The notes below the pieces were generated by a model. The model searched no databases. It worked only from the letters and a program-made list of their open reading frames with translations, and was not told where the DNA came from. 64,000 nucleotides of DNA from Actinomycetota bacterium (lineage in GTDB: Bacteria; Actinomycetota; Actinomycetes; Actinomycetales; Microbacteriaceae). This document shows, piece after piece, positions 49,324 to 58,513 of this stretch (position 1 is its first letter; every line of letters starts with the position of its first letter). The position numbers and the translations under genes were made by a program. The stretch lies in the NCBI GenBank assembly GCA_009704945.1, contig WLDG01000002.1, positions 22,351 to 86,350 of the forward strand, written 5' to 3'.

Positions 49324-51006
49324 GTGGCTGAATTCATTTATCAAATGATTAAGGCGCGAAAAGCGCACGGAGACAAGGTCATCCTTGATGACGTAACTCT
49401 GGCATTTTTGCCAGGCGCCAAGATTGGTGTGGTAGGCCCCAATGGTGCTGGTAAATCAACCGTTCTAAAGATCATGGCTGGTCTTGAAACTGCCTCAAAT
49501 GGCGAAGCTCGCTTAGCTGAGGGTTATACCGTGGGCATTCTCTTGCAGGAGCCACCACTTGATGAAACCAAGACTGTTTTAGGAAACGTTGAAGAGGCGG
49601 TAAGTGAGCTCAAGGGCAAAATCGATCGATTCAATGAAATTAGTGCGGCGCTCGCAGATCCTGCCGCGGACTACGACTCACTATTAGCTGAGATGGGAAC
49701 CCTGCAAGAGCAGATTGATGCCGCCGACGGTTGGAATTTGGAAAACCTCCTAGAGCAGGCAATGGATGCTCTGCGCTGTCCACCATCTGACACCCCAGTT
49801 AATGTTCTTTCTGGTGGTGAGCGCAGGAGGGTAGCTCTTTGCAAACTACTACTGCAAAAACCAGATCTTCTGCTATTGGATGAGCCAACCAACCACCTTG
49901 ATGCAGAGAGCGTGCTTTGGTTAGAGCAGCACCTCGCTAAGTATCCGGGTGCTGTTTTGGCAGTTACTCACGATCGCTACTTCCTAGATAACGTGGCAGG
50001 TTGGATTTTGGAACTTGACCGTGGCCGCGCCTACCCATACGAAGGTAACTACTCGACCTACCTTGAGAAAAAGGCGGAGCGTCTAGAAGTTCAAGGCAAG
50101 AAAGACGCAAAGCTGCAAAAGCGCTTGAAAGATGAATTGGAATGGGTGCGCTCCAGTCCAAAGGCAAAGCAGACCAAATCAAAAGCTCGTCTTGCCAGAT
50201 ACGAAGAGATGGCAGCGGAAGCCGACAAGACGCGCAAGTTGGACTTTGAGGAAATTCAAATCCCGCCAGGACCGCGTCTTGGTGATGTGGTGATTGAAGC
50301 CAAAAAGATCAGCAAGGGATTTGACGGAAGAGCCATATTCACTGATCTCTCATTCAGCCTGCCAAGAAACGGAATTGTTGGAATCATCGGACCGAACGGT
50401 GTTGGAAAGTCGACGCTGTTTAAGTGCATCACAGGTTTGGAACAGATCGATGCTGGTGAACTGAAGGTTGGCGAAACAGTCAAGATCTCCTACGTTGACC
50501 AGAACCGAGCCGGTATCGATCCACAGAAATCTCTGTGGGAAGTTGTTTCAGATGGGCTAGACCATATTCAAGTCGGTCAGGTAGAGATGCCATCGAGAGC
50601 CTATGTTGCAGCGTTTGGATTTAAAGGTGGGGACCAACAGAAGAAAGCTGGAGTGCTCTCCGGTGGGGAAAGAAACCGTTTGAACTTGGCATTGACACTA
50701 AAGCAAGGTGGAAATCTTTTGCTGCTTGATGAGCCAACCAACGACTTAGACGTTGAAACCCTAGCGTCACTGGAAAATGCATTGTTGGAGTTTCCAGGTT
50801 GTGCGGTGGTTATTACCCACGATCGTTGGTTCTTAGACCGCGTTGCAACTCATATCCTCGCCTACGAAGGCGACGACGAAACCCCAGATCGTTGGTATTG
50901 GTTTGAAGGTAACTTCCAGGCTTATGAAGAAAACAAGGTGGAGCGACTAGGGCCAGAAGCCGCCAAGCCACACCGCTCCGCTTACAGACGATTAACTCGC
51001 GACTAG
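49324..51006 (+). CDS. ettA: Energy-dependent translational throttle protein EttA (ABC-F)
   Basis: Ribosome-associated ATPase of the ABC-F family that acts at the tRNA exit site. The 560-residue protein has two nucleotide-binding domains: GPNGAGKST near 39, LSGGERRRVAL, LLLDEPTNHLD, and in the second GPNGVGKST near 358, LSGGERNRLNLA and LLLDEPTNDLD. The arm and linker between them (about 85-140 and 245-310, with Lys-rich helices) fit EttA. It starts with GTG at 49324 behind AGGAAA and overlaps the convergent thioesterase by four bases. The leader is heavily structured. Confidence 0.96.
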   Translation: MAEFIYQMIKARKAHGDKVILDDVTLAFLPGAKIGVVGPNGAGKSTVLKIMAGLETASNGEARLAEGYTVGILLQEPPLDETKTVLGNVEEAVSELKGKIDRFNEISAALADPAADYDSLLAEMGTLQEQIDAADGWNLENLLEQAMDALRCPPSDTPVNVLSGGERRRVALCKLLLQKPDLLLLDEPTNHLDAESVLWLEQHLAKYPGAVLAVTHDRYFLDNVAGWILELDRGRAYPYEGNYSTYLEKKAERLEVQGKKDAKLQKRLKDELEWVRSSPKAKQTKSKARLARYEEMAAEADKTRKLDFEEIQIPPGPRLGDVVIEAKKISKGFDGRAIFTDLSFSLPRNGIVGIIGPNGVGKSTLFKCITGLEQIDAGELKVGETVKISYVDQNRAGIDPQKSLWEVVSDGLDHIQVGQVEMPSRAYVAAFGFKGGDQQKKAGVLSGGERNRLNLALTLKQGGNLLLLDEPTNDLDVETLASLENALLEFPGCAVVITHDRWFLDRVATHILAYEGDDETPDRWYWFEGNFQAYEENKVERLGPEAAKPHRSAYRRLTRD

Positions 51007-51881
51007 CGAAACTCTGGAACGCGAACCATTCCTTCTTGAGCAACTGATGCAAGCAGCACACCAGACTTTGAAAATATAGATCCAAAAGCAAGACCACGAC
51101 CCGATTGCGCCGCGGGGGAGTGCTGAACATAAAGCATCCAGTCATTCACATCTGGTTCGGCATGAAACCAAAGAGCATGATCAAGGCTTGCTGTATTCAA
51201 ACCGGGGTGGGCCCAACTCAGGCTGTGGCGCTTCAGGATGGACTCCAAAATGGTGTAATCGGACGCATAAGCCAGAGCAGCGGTTTGAGTCACTCGATCT
51301 TTAGGTAGCGGGCTGATTGCTTTGAACCAAATCATTTGCTGCGCAGTTTGCTCTTTTGCTGGTCGCAGATATACCGGTTCGCTGACATGTCGGAGATCAA
51401 ATGGTCTTGCCTTGGACCAATAGTTAGTTGCTGGATGGTCAAGCTTTGAAAGAAGATCACTGGCAGAGGGAAGCGAGTTGGGATCAGGAATGTCTTTCGG
51501 CATTTCGACTTGGTGCTCAACCCCATCCGCTGGAATTTGAAAAGAACAAGTTAGTAAAAATATTGGCTCGCCGTTTTGCAGCGCTTTTACTCGGCGGGCA
51601 CTAAAACTCTTCCCATCTCGCAGGTTCTCAATCTCAAAGGCAATCTCCTTGTTGATGTCCCCAGCTCTCAGAAAATAGCTGTGAAGGGAGTGCAGGGGCC
51701 GCTCGGAATCGACAGTTTTCATAGCCGCGACTATTGACTGTGCCAGTACCTGACCGCCGAATACGCGCCCATGGGGCATCCACTGGGTTCGTCCGAGGTA
51801 GTTTCCATCTGGGAGCTGCTTGAGACTTAGCACATCCACTAAATCTGCGATTGGATCTGCTGGGATAATGGGTTCGAGCAT
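51003..51881 (-). CDS. Acyl-CoA thioesterase II (TesB-like)
   Basis: Hydrolyses acyl-CoA. The 292-residue protein has the double hotdog fold of TesB: GRVFGGQVLAQSIVAAM near 38-54, HSLHSYFLRAGD near 64-75 and the second repeat with ALAYASDYTILES near 203 and HALWFHAE near 236. The latter carries the Asp/Thr/Gln-type active-site area (Asp at 207 in the ASD segment). It is divergent from the next gene with a 34-base gap and convergent with ettA. TAAACT on the minus strand is a candidate -10 box. Confidence 0.92.
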   Translation of the reverse strand: MLEPIIPADPIADLVDVLSLKQLPDGNYLGRTQWMPHGRVFGGQVLAQSIVAAMKTVDSERPLHSLHSYFLRAGDINKEIAFEIENLRDGKSFSARRVKALQNGEPIFLLTCSFQIPADGVEHQVEMPKDIPDPNSLPSASDLLSKLDHPATNYWSKARPFDLRHVSEPVYLRPAKEQTAQQMIWFKAISPLPKDRVTQTAALAYASDYTILESILKRHSLSWAHPGLNTASLDHALWFHAEPDVNDWMLYVQHSPAAQSGRGLAFGSIFSKSGVLLASVAQEGMVRVPEFR

Positions 51882-51915
51882 GAGACCCCCTCTTCTCCCA
51901 CTAGTTTAGTTTTCG

Positions 51916-52560
51916 ATGCAAACACTTCGCTTTCCAGACCCACGCGACACCACTGATCTCAGATCGTTCCTCGCTAGAGCCAAGCGCCTTGATGAGGATG
52001 GGGTGGTCAAGTTCCGCGCGTTTGGCGACATCTTGGCTTGTTACGTCTCACCGATTTACTCGGGGTCTTTGTTAGCTGATGGCCCAACCATTTTGGGGCT
52101 ACGTACCATCCAGTTAGCCAGTCCTAGTGAGCTTGACTCTTGTTATGCCATCGAAGAAGTTCTGGAAAGGCTAACCGAGAGCACTTCTGAGCTAAAGCTG
52201 CCAAAAGAAACCGCTCGTGCCGCTTGGACTGGCATCACTCCACCCAGACAGGGCTGGGAAGAGTTTGGAACAGTATCGCAAGAGCAAATTTCTAAGTGGG
52301 CTAAAGATGGAATTGAAGAAGTGGCAAGAACTCTTCCCACATCTGTCGGTAGCGCAATTGCGGCTCGAGTCAGGTTAGGAATTTGGGGAAAGACTGTGAG
52401 TCTTGAGTTTAATCTGCCAGGTGGATCTGCTTTTGCAATGGCTGGCCTTGGCTTTATGCAGAAGGACGAGGAAATAAAAGTCTTTCGCACAAATGGTTGG
52501 GTGAGATTAACTTCAAGCTACGGGCACGTCATGGCCAAGCAAAGCTTTAAGGTCGCTTAG
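51916..52560 (+). CDS. Conserved protein of unknown function (Micrococcales)
   Basis: A 214-residue protein without signal peptide or membrane segment. I recognise similar proteins in Microbacteriaceae next to tesB or globin genes, but no function is known. Pattern: FPDPRDTTDLRSFLARAKRL at the N-terminus, then TILGLRTIQLA, and a C-terminal part with TRIPXR-like features absent, i.e. no catalytic motif. Strand/helix alternation suggests a compact alpha/beta domain. The ATG at 51916 lacks a ribosome site, and a TAGTTT eight bases upstream might give a leaderless start. It overlaps the convergent globin gene by four bases. Confidence 0.7.
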   Translation: MQTLRFPDPRDTTDLRSFLARAKRLDEDGVVKFRAFGDILACYVSPIYSGSLLADGPTILGLRTIQLASPSELDSCYAIEEVLERLTESTSELKLPKETARAAWTGITPPRQGWEEFGTVSQEQISKWAKDGIEEVARTLPTSVGSAIAARVRLGIWGKTVSLEFNLPGGSAFAMAGLGFMQKDEEIKVFRTNGWVRLTSSYGHVMAKQSFKVA

Positions 52561-52934
52561 TTCTTAAAAGTATTCAGCATCGCATGCGCAGCACGTTGCA
52601 AGTAATCCCAGAGCTCTGCTTCATCTGCTTGAGATAAACCCAATGAATCAACAGCCGTTCTCATGTGACCTAGCCAAGCGTCTCTGGCTTTAGGTCCGAT
52701 TGGGAATTCAGCATGTCGCATTCGCAATCGTGGATGTCCGCGTTCTTGTTGGTAAGTATCCGGTCCACCCCAGTACTGTTCCAAGAACAGCCGCAGTCGA
52801 CGCTCAGCACCTGCCATGTCTTCGGCCGGGTACATAGGCTTCAGCAGAGCATCTGTGCTTACCCCGCGATAAAACTCGGCAGCAAGTTTTTGGAAAACCT
52901 GCTCGCCACCGACTCGCTCAAAAAAAGTTTGCAA
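52557..52934 (-). CDS. Truncated hemoglobin, group II (GlbO-like)
   Basis: A 125-residue 2-on-2 globin. Seen: FFERVGGEQVFQKLAAEFYRGV with the Tyr of the distal pocket, FLEQYWGGPDTYQQERGHPRLRMRHAEFPIG with the proximal His in MRHAEF, and the Trp of helix G in RDAWLGHM. The motif order fits group II, which binds O2 and may protect against NO or assist respiration. TTG at 52934 follows directly after the mscS stop (TAATTG). Confidence 0.94.
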   Translation of the reverse strand: MQTFFERVGGEQVFQKLAAEFYRGVSTDALLKPMYPAEDMAGAERRLRLFLEQYWGGPDTYQQERGHPRLRMRHAEFPIGPKARDAWLGHMRTAVDSLGLSQADEAELWDYLQRAAHAMLNTFKN

Positions 52935-53513
52935 TTACTTTGCTTTACGCTTGGCTGACTTTTTCTCTTGGGAAAAGTTTCCCACCTTTAGAATTTCACC
53001 ATTTCGAATGAACCACAAAACACGATTTTCATCCCGCACTTCCGTGACGCGAAGTCCGACGCGCTCCACAATGCCCGTCACGCCATCTAGTTGCACTCGA
53101 TCACCAACACCGTATTGATCCTCAAACACAATAAACAGCCCGCTGATCAAGTCTTTCACCAGAGTCTGAGCACCAAAGCCGATGGCAGCACCAACGACAG
53201 TCGATACTGCAATTAGTGCACCTACATTTACCCCAAGCTCGCTCAGCACCATAACAATTGCAGTGATCGTGATGACCCAGGTTGCAAAGTTGTCCAAAAC
53301 ACTGGCAATTGTCTTTGTGCGAGCAGCCAACCTCTTTTCGGCAACACCTGCATCCACGTCTGCACGCTGAACTTTGTTGACTCCACCAATCACAGTTCTC
53401 ACCAGCTTGCGTGTTGCAGCAGACAGGATGGTCTTAGCAATCACTGCAACAATTAGAACAATCAGAATGTTGATGGGGATTGCCCATTGCTCTAGAACTT
53501 GGCTGATCTGCAT
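52935..53513 (-). CDS. Small-conductance mechanosensitive channel (MscS family)
   Basis: A 192-residue minimal MscS: membrane segments near 10-35 and 75-95, the pore helix GALIAVSTVVGAAIGFGAQTLVKDLISG near 96-123, then the start of the beta domain (GVGDRVQLDGVTGIVERVGLR). The C-terminal alpha-beta domain is missing, which makes it shorter than E. coli MscS (286). It opens on membrane tension and releases solutes. Its ATG overlaps the pepN stop (TGATG), and its stop abuts the globin start. Confidence 0.92.
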   Translation of the reverse strand: MQISQVLEQWAIPINILIVLIVAVIAKTILSAATRKLVRTVIGGVNKVQRADVDAGVAEKRLAARTKTIASVLDNFATWVITITAIVMVLSELGVNVGALIAVSTVVGAAIGFGAQTLVKDLISGLFIVFEDQYGVGDRVQLDGVTGIVERVGLRVTEVRDENRVLWFIRNGEILKVGNFSQEKKSAKRKAK

Positions 53514-56056
53514 CAGATGTCTGCCTTTTGGGCTTTTAGCCCTCGTTCAAGCCCAGCAAGGTTTTCAACCAGAATTCTTCGCAGAGCTGGCTTTTCCTTT
53601 ATCTCGGAGGTCTCAATAAGCGCCCTGGTCTTGACTGCTAGTTCTTCATTTGCGAGCTGAATAGGGTAGAGGTTTGTGAGCAGGTAATCCGCAATGTGAT
53701 ATGTGCGGCTGTTCCAAATCTTCAATGCAACTTCGTGATACAGATCTGCGTATGGCTCAAGCAGGGATAGGTCATTTACGCGACCAAAAGCCAGGGAGGC
53801 ACTGTTGACCAAAGTATTGCTGTAGTCCTCGGTTTCGGTGAGCAATTGCCAAGCTGCTTGCTTGTCAGCAGCACTAGGCAATGCCGCCTTACAGGCCGCA
53901 GCAAACTTCTGTCCATTGGCGGTGTTGTCTTGCCTCAATTCAGCTTCAATCTCGTTTAGCCCTGCACGACTGCCGACAACTAAACCAGTCAGAAGCTCCC
54001 AGCGCAGATCCTGGTCAACGGCTAGACCAGAAATCTTCTTTTCACCGGAGAGAACCTGCTGCAGCCAATCAAGTTGACTGTCAGTTCTGGCAAATTGAGG
54101 CACAAACTTCGCAAACTGCAACTGGTTGTCGCTGGCAGGCAGTGCCTGTTCGGTTAGGCGAATCAACCCATCGGCTATTTGACTCAGAGTTTGCTCTCGG
54201 TCTTCCTCTTTCACGTAAAGGATTCCAGTTGTTACGAGTTGCCTCAACAACGTAGTGACAGTTGTGGATTCCGTCTCTTTGGCAATGTGATTCAGAACAA
54301 GCTGAACAAATTCCCGAGCTGGCGCTTCGCCATCACGAGTAGCGTCCCAAGCTGCCGTCCAAACTAGCGTCCTAGCTAGTGAGTCCTCGATGCCGGAAAG
54401 GTTTTGCAGTGCAATCTTTCTCGACTTCTCGTCTAGGCGAATCTTTGCGTAGGCAAGGTCACCGTCGTTCAGAAGAACTAAGTCTGGCAACTGCTTCCTG
54501 ACTAATTGTTCGACCTTTGTTTCTTTCCCAGAAACATCCAACTCAATGGAGTCGACCCGACGAAGCTTGCCGTCTTGAAGATTGAAGAAACCAATTCCCA
54601 TCCGGTGTGGCCTGATGTAGTCGTGACCATCCTGAGGCGTTTGCTCGATCACAAATGAAGAAATCACTCCCTCAGATGATTCAATCCTTGGCTTCAACGT
54701 GTTAACCCCGGCGGTCTCCAGCCACAGCTGTGACCAACTGGTTAGATCTCTCCCGCTTTCTCTCTCCAGCTCAACAAGCAAATCTTTCAACTCTGTGTTT
54801 TTCCACTGGTGCTTTTTGAAGTAGCTGGCCACTCCTCGGAAGAACTCCTCACGACCCACCCATGCCACCAGCTGCTTCAGAACTGATGCTCCCTTAGCGT
54901 AGGTAATTCCATCAAAGTTGACCTGAACATCCTCCAGATCATTGATTGTGGCGACGATTGGATGAGTGGAGGGAAGTTGGTCCTGTCGATAAGCCCAGTT
55001 CTTCTCAAGTGCGGCGAAAGTTGTCCAAGCTTCTTTCCATTCGCTGGTTTCAGCAGTTGCCAGAGTCGACACATATTCAGCAAATGACTCGTTTAGCCAA
55101 AGATCGTTCCACCAGCGCATTGTTACCAAATCACCAAACCACATGTGCGCAAGCTCGTGCAAAATGGTCACGACTCTGCGCTCTCTGGTGGCGTCGGTCA
55201 CCGCAGAGCGGAAAACGTAGTTTTCAGTGAAGGTGACAGCTCCAGCATTTTCCATGGCGCCAGCGTTAAAGTCCGGAACCCACAGCTGGTCATACTTGGT
55301 AAACGGATACGGAAAGTCAAAAAGCTTCTCAAAGAACTCAAAGCCAACCTTGGTTTTATCGAATATGTAATCCGCATCCATATATTCAGCTAATGAACCT
55401 CGACAGAAGACTCCTAATGGAATTTTTCTTCCATCTGAAGACGTGAGTTCATCAGTCCAGACTTTGTAGGGTCCTGCAATCAGAGCCGTGATGTAACTGG
55501 AAATTCGCGGAGTCGGTTCGAATTTCCAAAGTGCTTTGCCATTTCCAAGCTCAGTTGGCTTCGGGGTCGTTGAATTGGAAATAACCTGCCAACTTGACTT
55601 GGCTGTAATTTGGAATTCAAAAGTTGCTTTTAGATCTGGCTGCTCGAAAACCGCAAACATTCTCCTTGAATCCGGCACTTCGAATTGGGTGTATAGATAA
55701 ACCTCGCCATCAACTGGATCGACGAATCGGTGTAGCCCTTCGCCTGAATTGGAGTACTTGCCTCTTGCTTCAACCACCAAAACATTTCGTTCTTGGAGTT
55801 TAGGTAGGGAAATTCTTATGTTGTCGGAGTGAATTGACGGGTCAAGCAGTTGACCGTTGAGGCTAATGGACTGAACAGAATCTGTGATTGCATCGATAAA
55901 GGTGCTCGTACCGGCCTTGGCTGTGAAATGAACTGTCGTTTTCGAGCCGAAAGTGCTCTCGTCATCTGTTAGGTCTAGCTCAACTAGGTAGCTCTGGGTG
56001 CTGACATTAGATGCTCGGTCCTGGGCTTCGACTCTGGTTAGGTTTTCACCTGGCAT
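53513..56056 (-). CDS. pepN: Aminopeptidase N
   Basis: Zinc M1-family aminopeptidase that trims N-terminal residues from peptides. The 847-residue protein has GAMENAGAVTF near 267-277 (exopeptidase motif), the zinc motif HELAHMWFGD near 303 and the downstream Glu in WLNESFAEY, and an ERAP1-like C-terminal helical domain (about 520-847). TAGGCT at 56085-56090 on the minus strand fits a -10 box with a ~22-base leader carrying GGAGAA before the ATG at 56056. mscS and the globin gene follow in the same run. Confidence 0.96.
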   Translation of the reverse strand: MPGENLTRVEAQDRASNVSTQSYLVELDLTDDESTFGSKTTVHFTAKAGTSTFIDAITDSVQSISLNGQLLDPSIHSDNIRISLPKLQERNVLVVEARGKYSNSGEGLHRFVDPVDGEVYLYTQFEVPDSRRMFAVFEQPDLKATFEFQITAKSSWQVISNSTTPKPTELGNGKALWKFEPTPRISSYITALIAGPYKVWTDELTSSDGRKIPLGVFCRGSLAEYMDADYIFDKTKVGFEFFEKLFDFPYPFTKYDQLWVPDFNAGAMENAGAVTFTENYVFRSAVTDATRERRVVTILHELAHMWFGDLVTMRWWNDLWLNESFAEYVSTLATAETSEWKEAWTTFAALEKNWAYRQDQLPSTHPIVATINDLEDVQVNFDGITYAKGASVLKQLVAWVGREEFFRGVASYFKKHQWKNTELKDLLVELERESGRDLTSWSQLWLETAGVNTLKPRIESSEGVISSFVIEQTPQDGHDYIRPHRMGIGFFNLQDGKLRRVDSIELDVSGKETKVEQLVRKQLPDLVLLNDGDLAYAKIRLDEKSRKIALQNLSGIEDSLARTLVWTAAWDATRDGEAPAREFVQLVLNHIAKETESTTVTTLLRQLVTTGILYVKEEDREQTLSQIADGLIRLTEQALPASDNQLQFAKFVPQFARTDSQLDWLQQVLSGEKKISGLAVDQDLRWELLTGLVVGSRAGLNEIEAELRQDNTANGQKFAAACKAALPSAADKQAAWQLLTETEDYSNTLVNSASLAFGRVNDLSLLEPYADLYHEVALKIWNSRTYHIADYLLTNLYPIQLANEELAVKTRALIETSEIKEKPALRRILVENLAGLERGLKAQKADI

Positions 56057-56167
56057 TTAGTTCTCCGTTTGTTTTTGCCGCTCTAGCCTAGACGAGCCGC
56101 CTTGCTGCGAAATGGTCAGTAGCAAGAGGTCTATTCTTAGAAGATAGCTAGTGAAAAAGGACCCAAA

Positions 56168-56641
56168 ATGAGAATCCACATTGCTACCGATCATGCTGGC
56201 ATGGAGCTGAGTGGTTTCCTTGTGAAGGAACTCACTGCCCTTGGCCACGAGCTGGTTGACCACGGACCAAAGACATACGATCCGCTTGATGATTACCCGG
56301 GGTTCTGCATAGCCGCGGCTCAAGCGGTAATGGCTGATCAGTCGAACGGAATCCAAGCACTGGGAATTGTTCTTGGCGGTAGTGGCAATGGAGAACAAAT
56401 TGCCGCCAACAAAGTGAAGGGAATCAGAGCAGCACTTATCTGGAATCCAGAGACTGCCGCCTTGGCGCGCGATCACAATGACGCCAATGTTGCAGCCGTC
56501 GGTGCGAGACAGCATGACCAGGCTGAAGTCCTTGAGCTTGTGAAGATTTTTATTGATCGCCCATTTTCAAATGATGAGCGGCATGTAAGAAGGATTGGCA
56601 AAATTGCAAAGTTTGAGCAATCAGGTGAGGTTGTTTACTAA
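56168..56641 (+). CDS. rpiB: Ribose-5-phosphate isomerase B
   Basis: Interconverts ribose-5-phosphate and ribulose-5-phosphate in the pentose phosphate pathway. The 157-residue protein of the RpiB/LacAB family has the N-terminal HIATDHAGMELSGFL (Asp and His at 8-9), LGGSGNGEQIAANK with the catalytic Glu76 that replaces the Cys of E. coli RpiB, as in other actinobacteria, and RDHNDANVAAVGARQ. The nei gene follows two bases later. Confidence 0.95.
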   Translation: MRIHIATDHAGMELSGFLVKELTALGHELVDHGPKTYDPLDDYPGFCIAAAQAVMADQSNGIQALGIVLGGSGNGEQIAANKVKGIRAALIWNPETAALARDHNDANVAAVGARQHDQAEVLELVKIFIDRPFSNDERHVRRIGKIAKFEQSGEVVY

Positions 56642-56643
56642 AA

Positions 56644-57435
56644 ATGCCCGAGGGCCACACAGTTCATAGAATTGCCAACAGCTTCAATCAGAACTTTGCC
56701 GGCCAAAAGGTTCGGATTTCATCTCCACAAGGTCGCTTCACGGATTCCTCTTTGGTTAGCGGCAAAAGGCTTGTAGTAGCCAAAGCACATGGCAAGCAGC
56801 TCTTTCTACCATTCGGTAAGCCAATTATTCGAATTCACTTGGGAATCTATGGAAAGTGGTCTTTCCAGGACTTCAAGTCTGAAGCGCCGGCACCAGTTGG
56901 GGAAGTGCGCGCAAGATTTCAGATTTCAAATCACCTAGCGGATTTGCGCGGACCAACCGTGTGCGAAGTTATCGATCAAGATGAAATGAATCAATTACTT
57001 AGCAAGTTAGGGCCAGATCCTTTAGCTGGAGACACGACGGGTCAGAGCTTTGAGAAATTTATTAGCAAGGTGCAAGCAAGCAGCAGGACTATTGCCGAGC
57101 TGCTGATGAATCAATCCGTAGTGGCTGGAATAGGCAACGTCTACCGAGCTGAGCTGCTATTTCGAGCAAAGGTAAATCCTTTTGTGCCAGGCAAGAAAAT
57201 TTCCGGAGAGGTCCTTACTGCTATCTGGGAGGATGCAACAAAACTGATGCCAATTGGCGTTCAAACAGGCATGATGCTTACTAGAGAAGGATTCTTGAAG
57301 GGAGCACCTCAGTTGGAGGATCGCTACTACGTCTATAAACGAGCTGGCGAGAAATGCAGAGAGTGCGGTGGAAAAATCTCAATGGAGTTATTGGCCAGTC
57401 GAAAACTCTACTTCTGTAAGAGGTGTCAAAAATGA
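56644..57435 (+). CDS. DNA-formamidopyrimidine glycosylase family protein (Nei2-type)
   Basis: Bifunctional base-excision repair glycosylase for oxidised bases. The 263-residue protein begins MPEGHTVHRIA: Pro2 is the Schiff-base nucleophile and Glu3 the acid, and the H after G is typical of the actinobacterial Nei2 group rather than Fpg (MPELPEV). The helix-two-turn-helix is around NQSVVAGIGNVYRAELLFRA near 156-175. The C-terminal zinc finger has CREC near 238 and CKRC just before the end. Its stop overlaps the next gene (ATGA). Whether substrate preference is Nei or Fpg needs assay. Confidence 0.92.
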   Translation: MPEGHTVHRIANSFNQNFAGQKVRISSPQGRFTDSSLVSGKRLVVAKAHGKQLFLPFGKPIIRIHLGIYGKWSFQDFKSEAPAPVGEVRARFQISNHLADLRGPTVCEVIDQDEMNQLLSKLGPDPLAGDTTGQSFEKFISKVQASSRTIAELLMNQSVVAGIGNVYRAELLFRAKVNPFVPGKKISGEVLTAIWEDATKLMPIGVQTGMMLTREGFLKGAPQLEDRYYVYKRAGEKCRECGGKISMELLASRKLYFCKRCQK

Positions 57436-58298
57436 GCCCGGTAATGCGATTAGTTTGGCTCTACTTTTTACTGCGAAGAAAACTTGGTCTAGCCAAGATT
57501 GGTCAACCTCCAAGACCACCGGCCAGGCCAACAGCAAAAAATCTGCGAAATTTGACTCTCAATCAAAAGAGCATTGATGGTTTTTTGGTCTACAGCGTTA
57601 TTCCTGAAGCACCAAAGAGGACCGTTGTCTACCTTCATGGCGGCGGCTACGTGCAACCAATTGCCAAGCAGCATTGGGATTTCATAACGAAACTTTCCAG
57701 AGAGACAAATTCAAGATTTGAAGTTGTATGTTACGGTCTTTCACCTCGACACAACGTTGATGCTGCTTTACAACTACTCGACAAAGTCAAAGCGCAACTT
57801 AGCAACAGCCAACCAGTGGTATTGATGGGGGACTCTGCCGGGGGTGGGCTTGCTTTGACACTTGCGCAACTTGATTGGAATTTTGTTTCGAGATTGATAT
57901 TGATTTCCCCTTGGCTGGATTCGGAATTCAGTGAAGAAACCAAGCTTTATGAAAAAAGGGATCCTTGGCTGAGTGCGAACGCCCTGAGATACATAGCAAC
58001 CGTATGGTCAGGGGTCGGCAGTTGGCAAAGAAAAGAAGTAAGTCCTTTGCGAGGTTCAATGGATGGCTTACCACCGACATCTTTATTTGTGGGAGATTAC
58101 GAGCTTTTTTATCCTGACGTCATCAAACTGTCAGAACTTTTGAAGCAAGCTGGAGTAATGGTTGATTTGGATTATCAACCTGGTGGAATGCATGTTTATC
58201 CACTTATTCCATCCCCTGAAGGGATTAGGGCTTTTCAGGTCATAAAACAGCAGTTATTAGCGGTACCAGAGCGAGTGACGGGAATCGAACCCGCGTAA
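57432..58298 (+). CDS. Alpha/beta hydrolase (HSL/acetyl-esterase family)
   Basis: A 288-residue esterase-like protein of the hormone-sensitive lipase group. The oxyanion motif is YLHGGGYVQ with His69 and the nucleophile Ser135 is in LMGDSAGGGLALT; Asp in FVGDYELFYPD and His in PGGMHVYPL complete the triad. The ATG at 57432 overlaps the nei stop (ATGA). The last ten codons (ending RVTGIEPA) are antisense to the T-arm of tRNA-Gly, so the true C-terminus of the protein is encoded in tRNA sequence. The substrate is not known. Confidence 0.85.
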   Translation: MSPVMRLVWLYFLLRRKLGLAKIGQPPRPPARPTAKNLRNLTLNQKSIDGFLVYSVIPEAPKRTVVYLHGGGYVQPIAKQHWDFITKLSRETNSRFEVVCYGLSPRHNVDAALQLLDKVKAQLSNSQPVVLMGDSAGGGLALTLAQLDWNFVSRLILISPWLDSEFSEETKLYEKRDPWLSANALRYIATVWSGVGSWQRKEVSPLRGSMDGLPPTSLFVGDYELFYPDVIKLSELLKQAGVMVDLDYQPGGMHVYPLIPSPEGIRAFQVIKQQLLAVPERVTGIEPA

Positions 58299-58340
58299 TC
58301 AGTTTGGAAGACTGAGGCTCTACCATTGAGCTACACTCGC
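58270..58340 (-). tRNA. tRNA-Gly (TCC)
   Basis: Cloverleaf on the minus strand: acceptor GCGAGTG/CACTCGC, D-arm GCTC/GAGC, anticodon stem TCAGT/ACTGA around CTTCCAA (anticodon TCC), T-arm GCGGG/CCCGT around TTCGATT. Discriminator T; CCA is not encoded (the next bases are CT), unlike the other three tRNAs here. The 3' part overlaps the esterase gene on the plus strand by 29 bases. Confidence 0.95.
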
Positions 58341-58412
58341 GTGCGTTAGACGCCAGCCCATTCTATGGGATAGAGTGTTCAGGCTCGAGACCACTTGGTC
58401 CGCGAGAATCCC

Positions 58413-58489
58413 CGGGATGTAGCGCAACTTGGTAGCGCACCTGTTTTGGGTACAGGGGGTTGCAGGTTCAAATCCTGTCATCCCGACCA
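58413..58489 (+). tRNA. tRNA-Pro (TGG)
   Basis: Acceptor CGGGATG/CATCCCG, D-arm GCGC/GCGC, anticodon stem CCTGT/ACAGG around TTTGGGT giving TGG, T-arm TGCAGG/CCTG region around TTCAAAT. Discriminator A, encoded CCA. It is divergent from tRNA-Gly and lies 24 bases before tig. Confidence 0.96.
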
Positions 58490-58513
58490 GTAGGACCGAA
58501 GTAAGGCGGATCA

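Noticed and set aside
56057..56515. Minus-strand open frame of 152 codons
   Set aside because: It lies antisense to rpiB and its promoter region; rpiB has clear family motifs on the plus strand, and this frame has no recognisable domain.
58195..58203. TTATCCACT, an 8-of-9 DnaA box
   Set aside because: It is inside the esterase coding region and not perfect, so chance is the simple reason.
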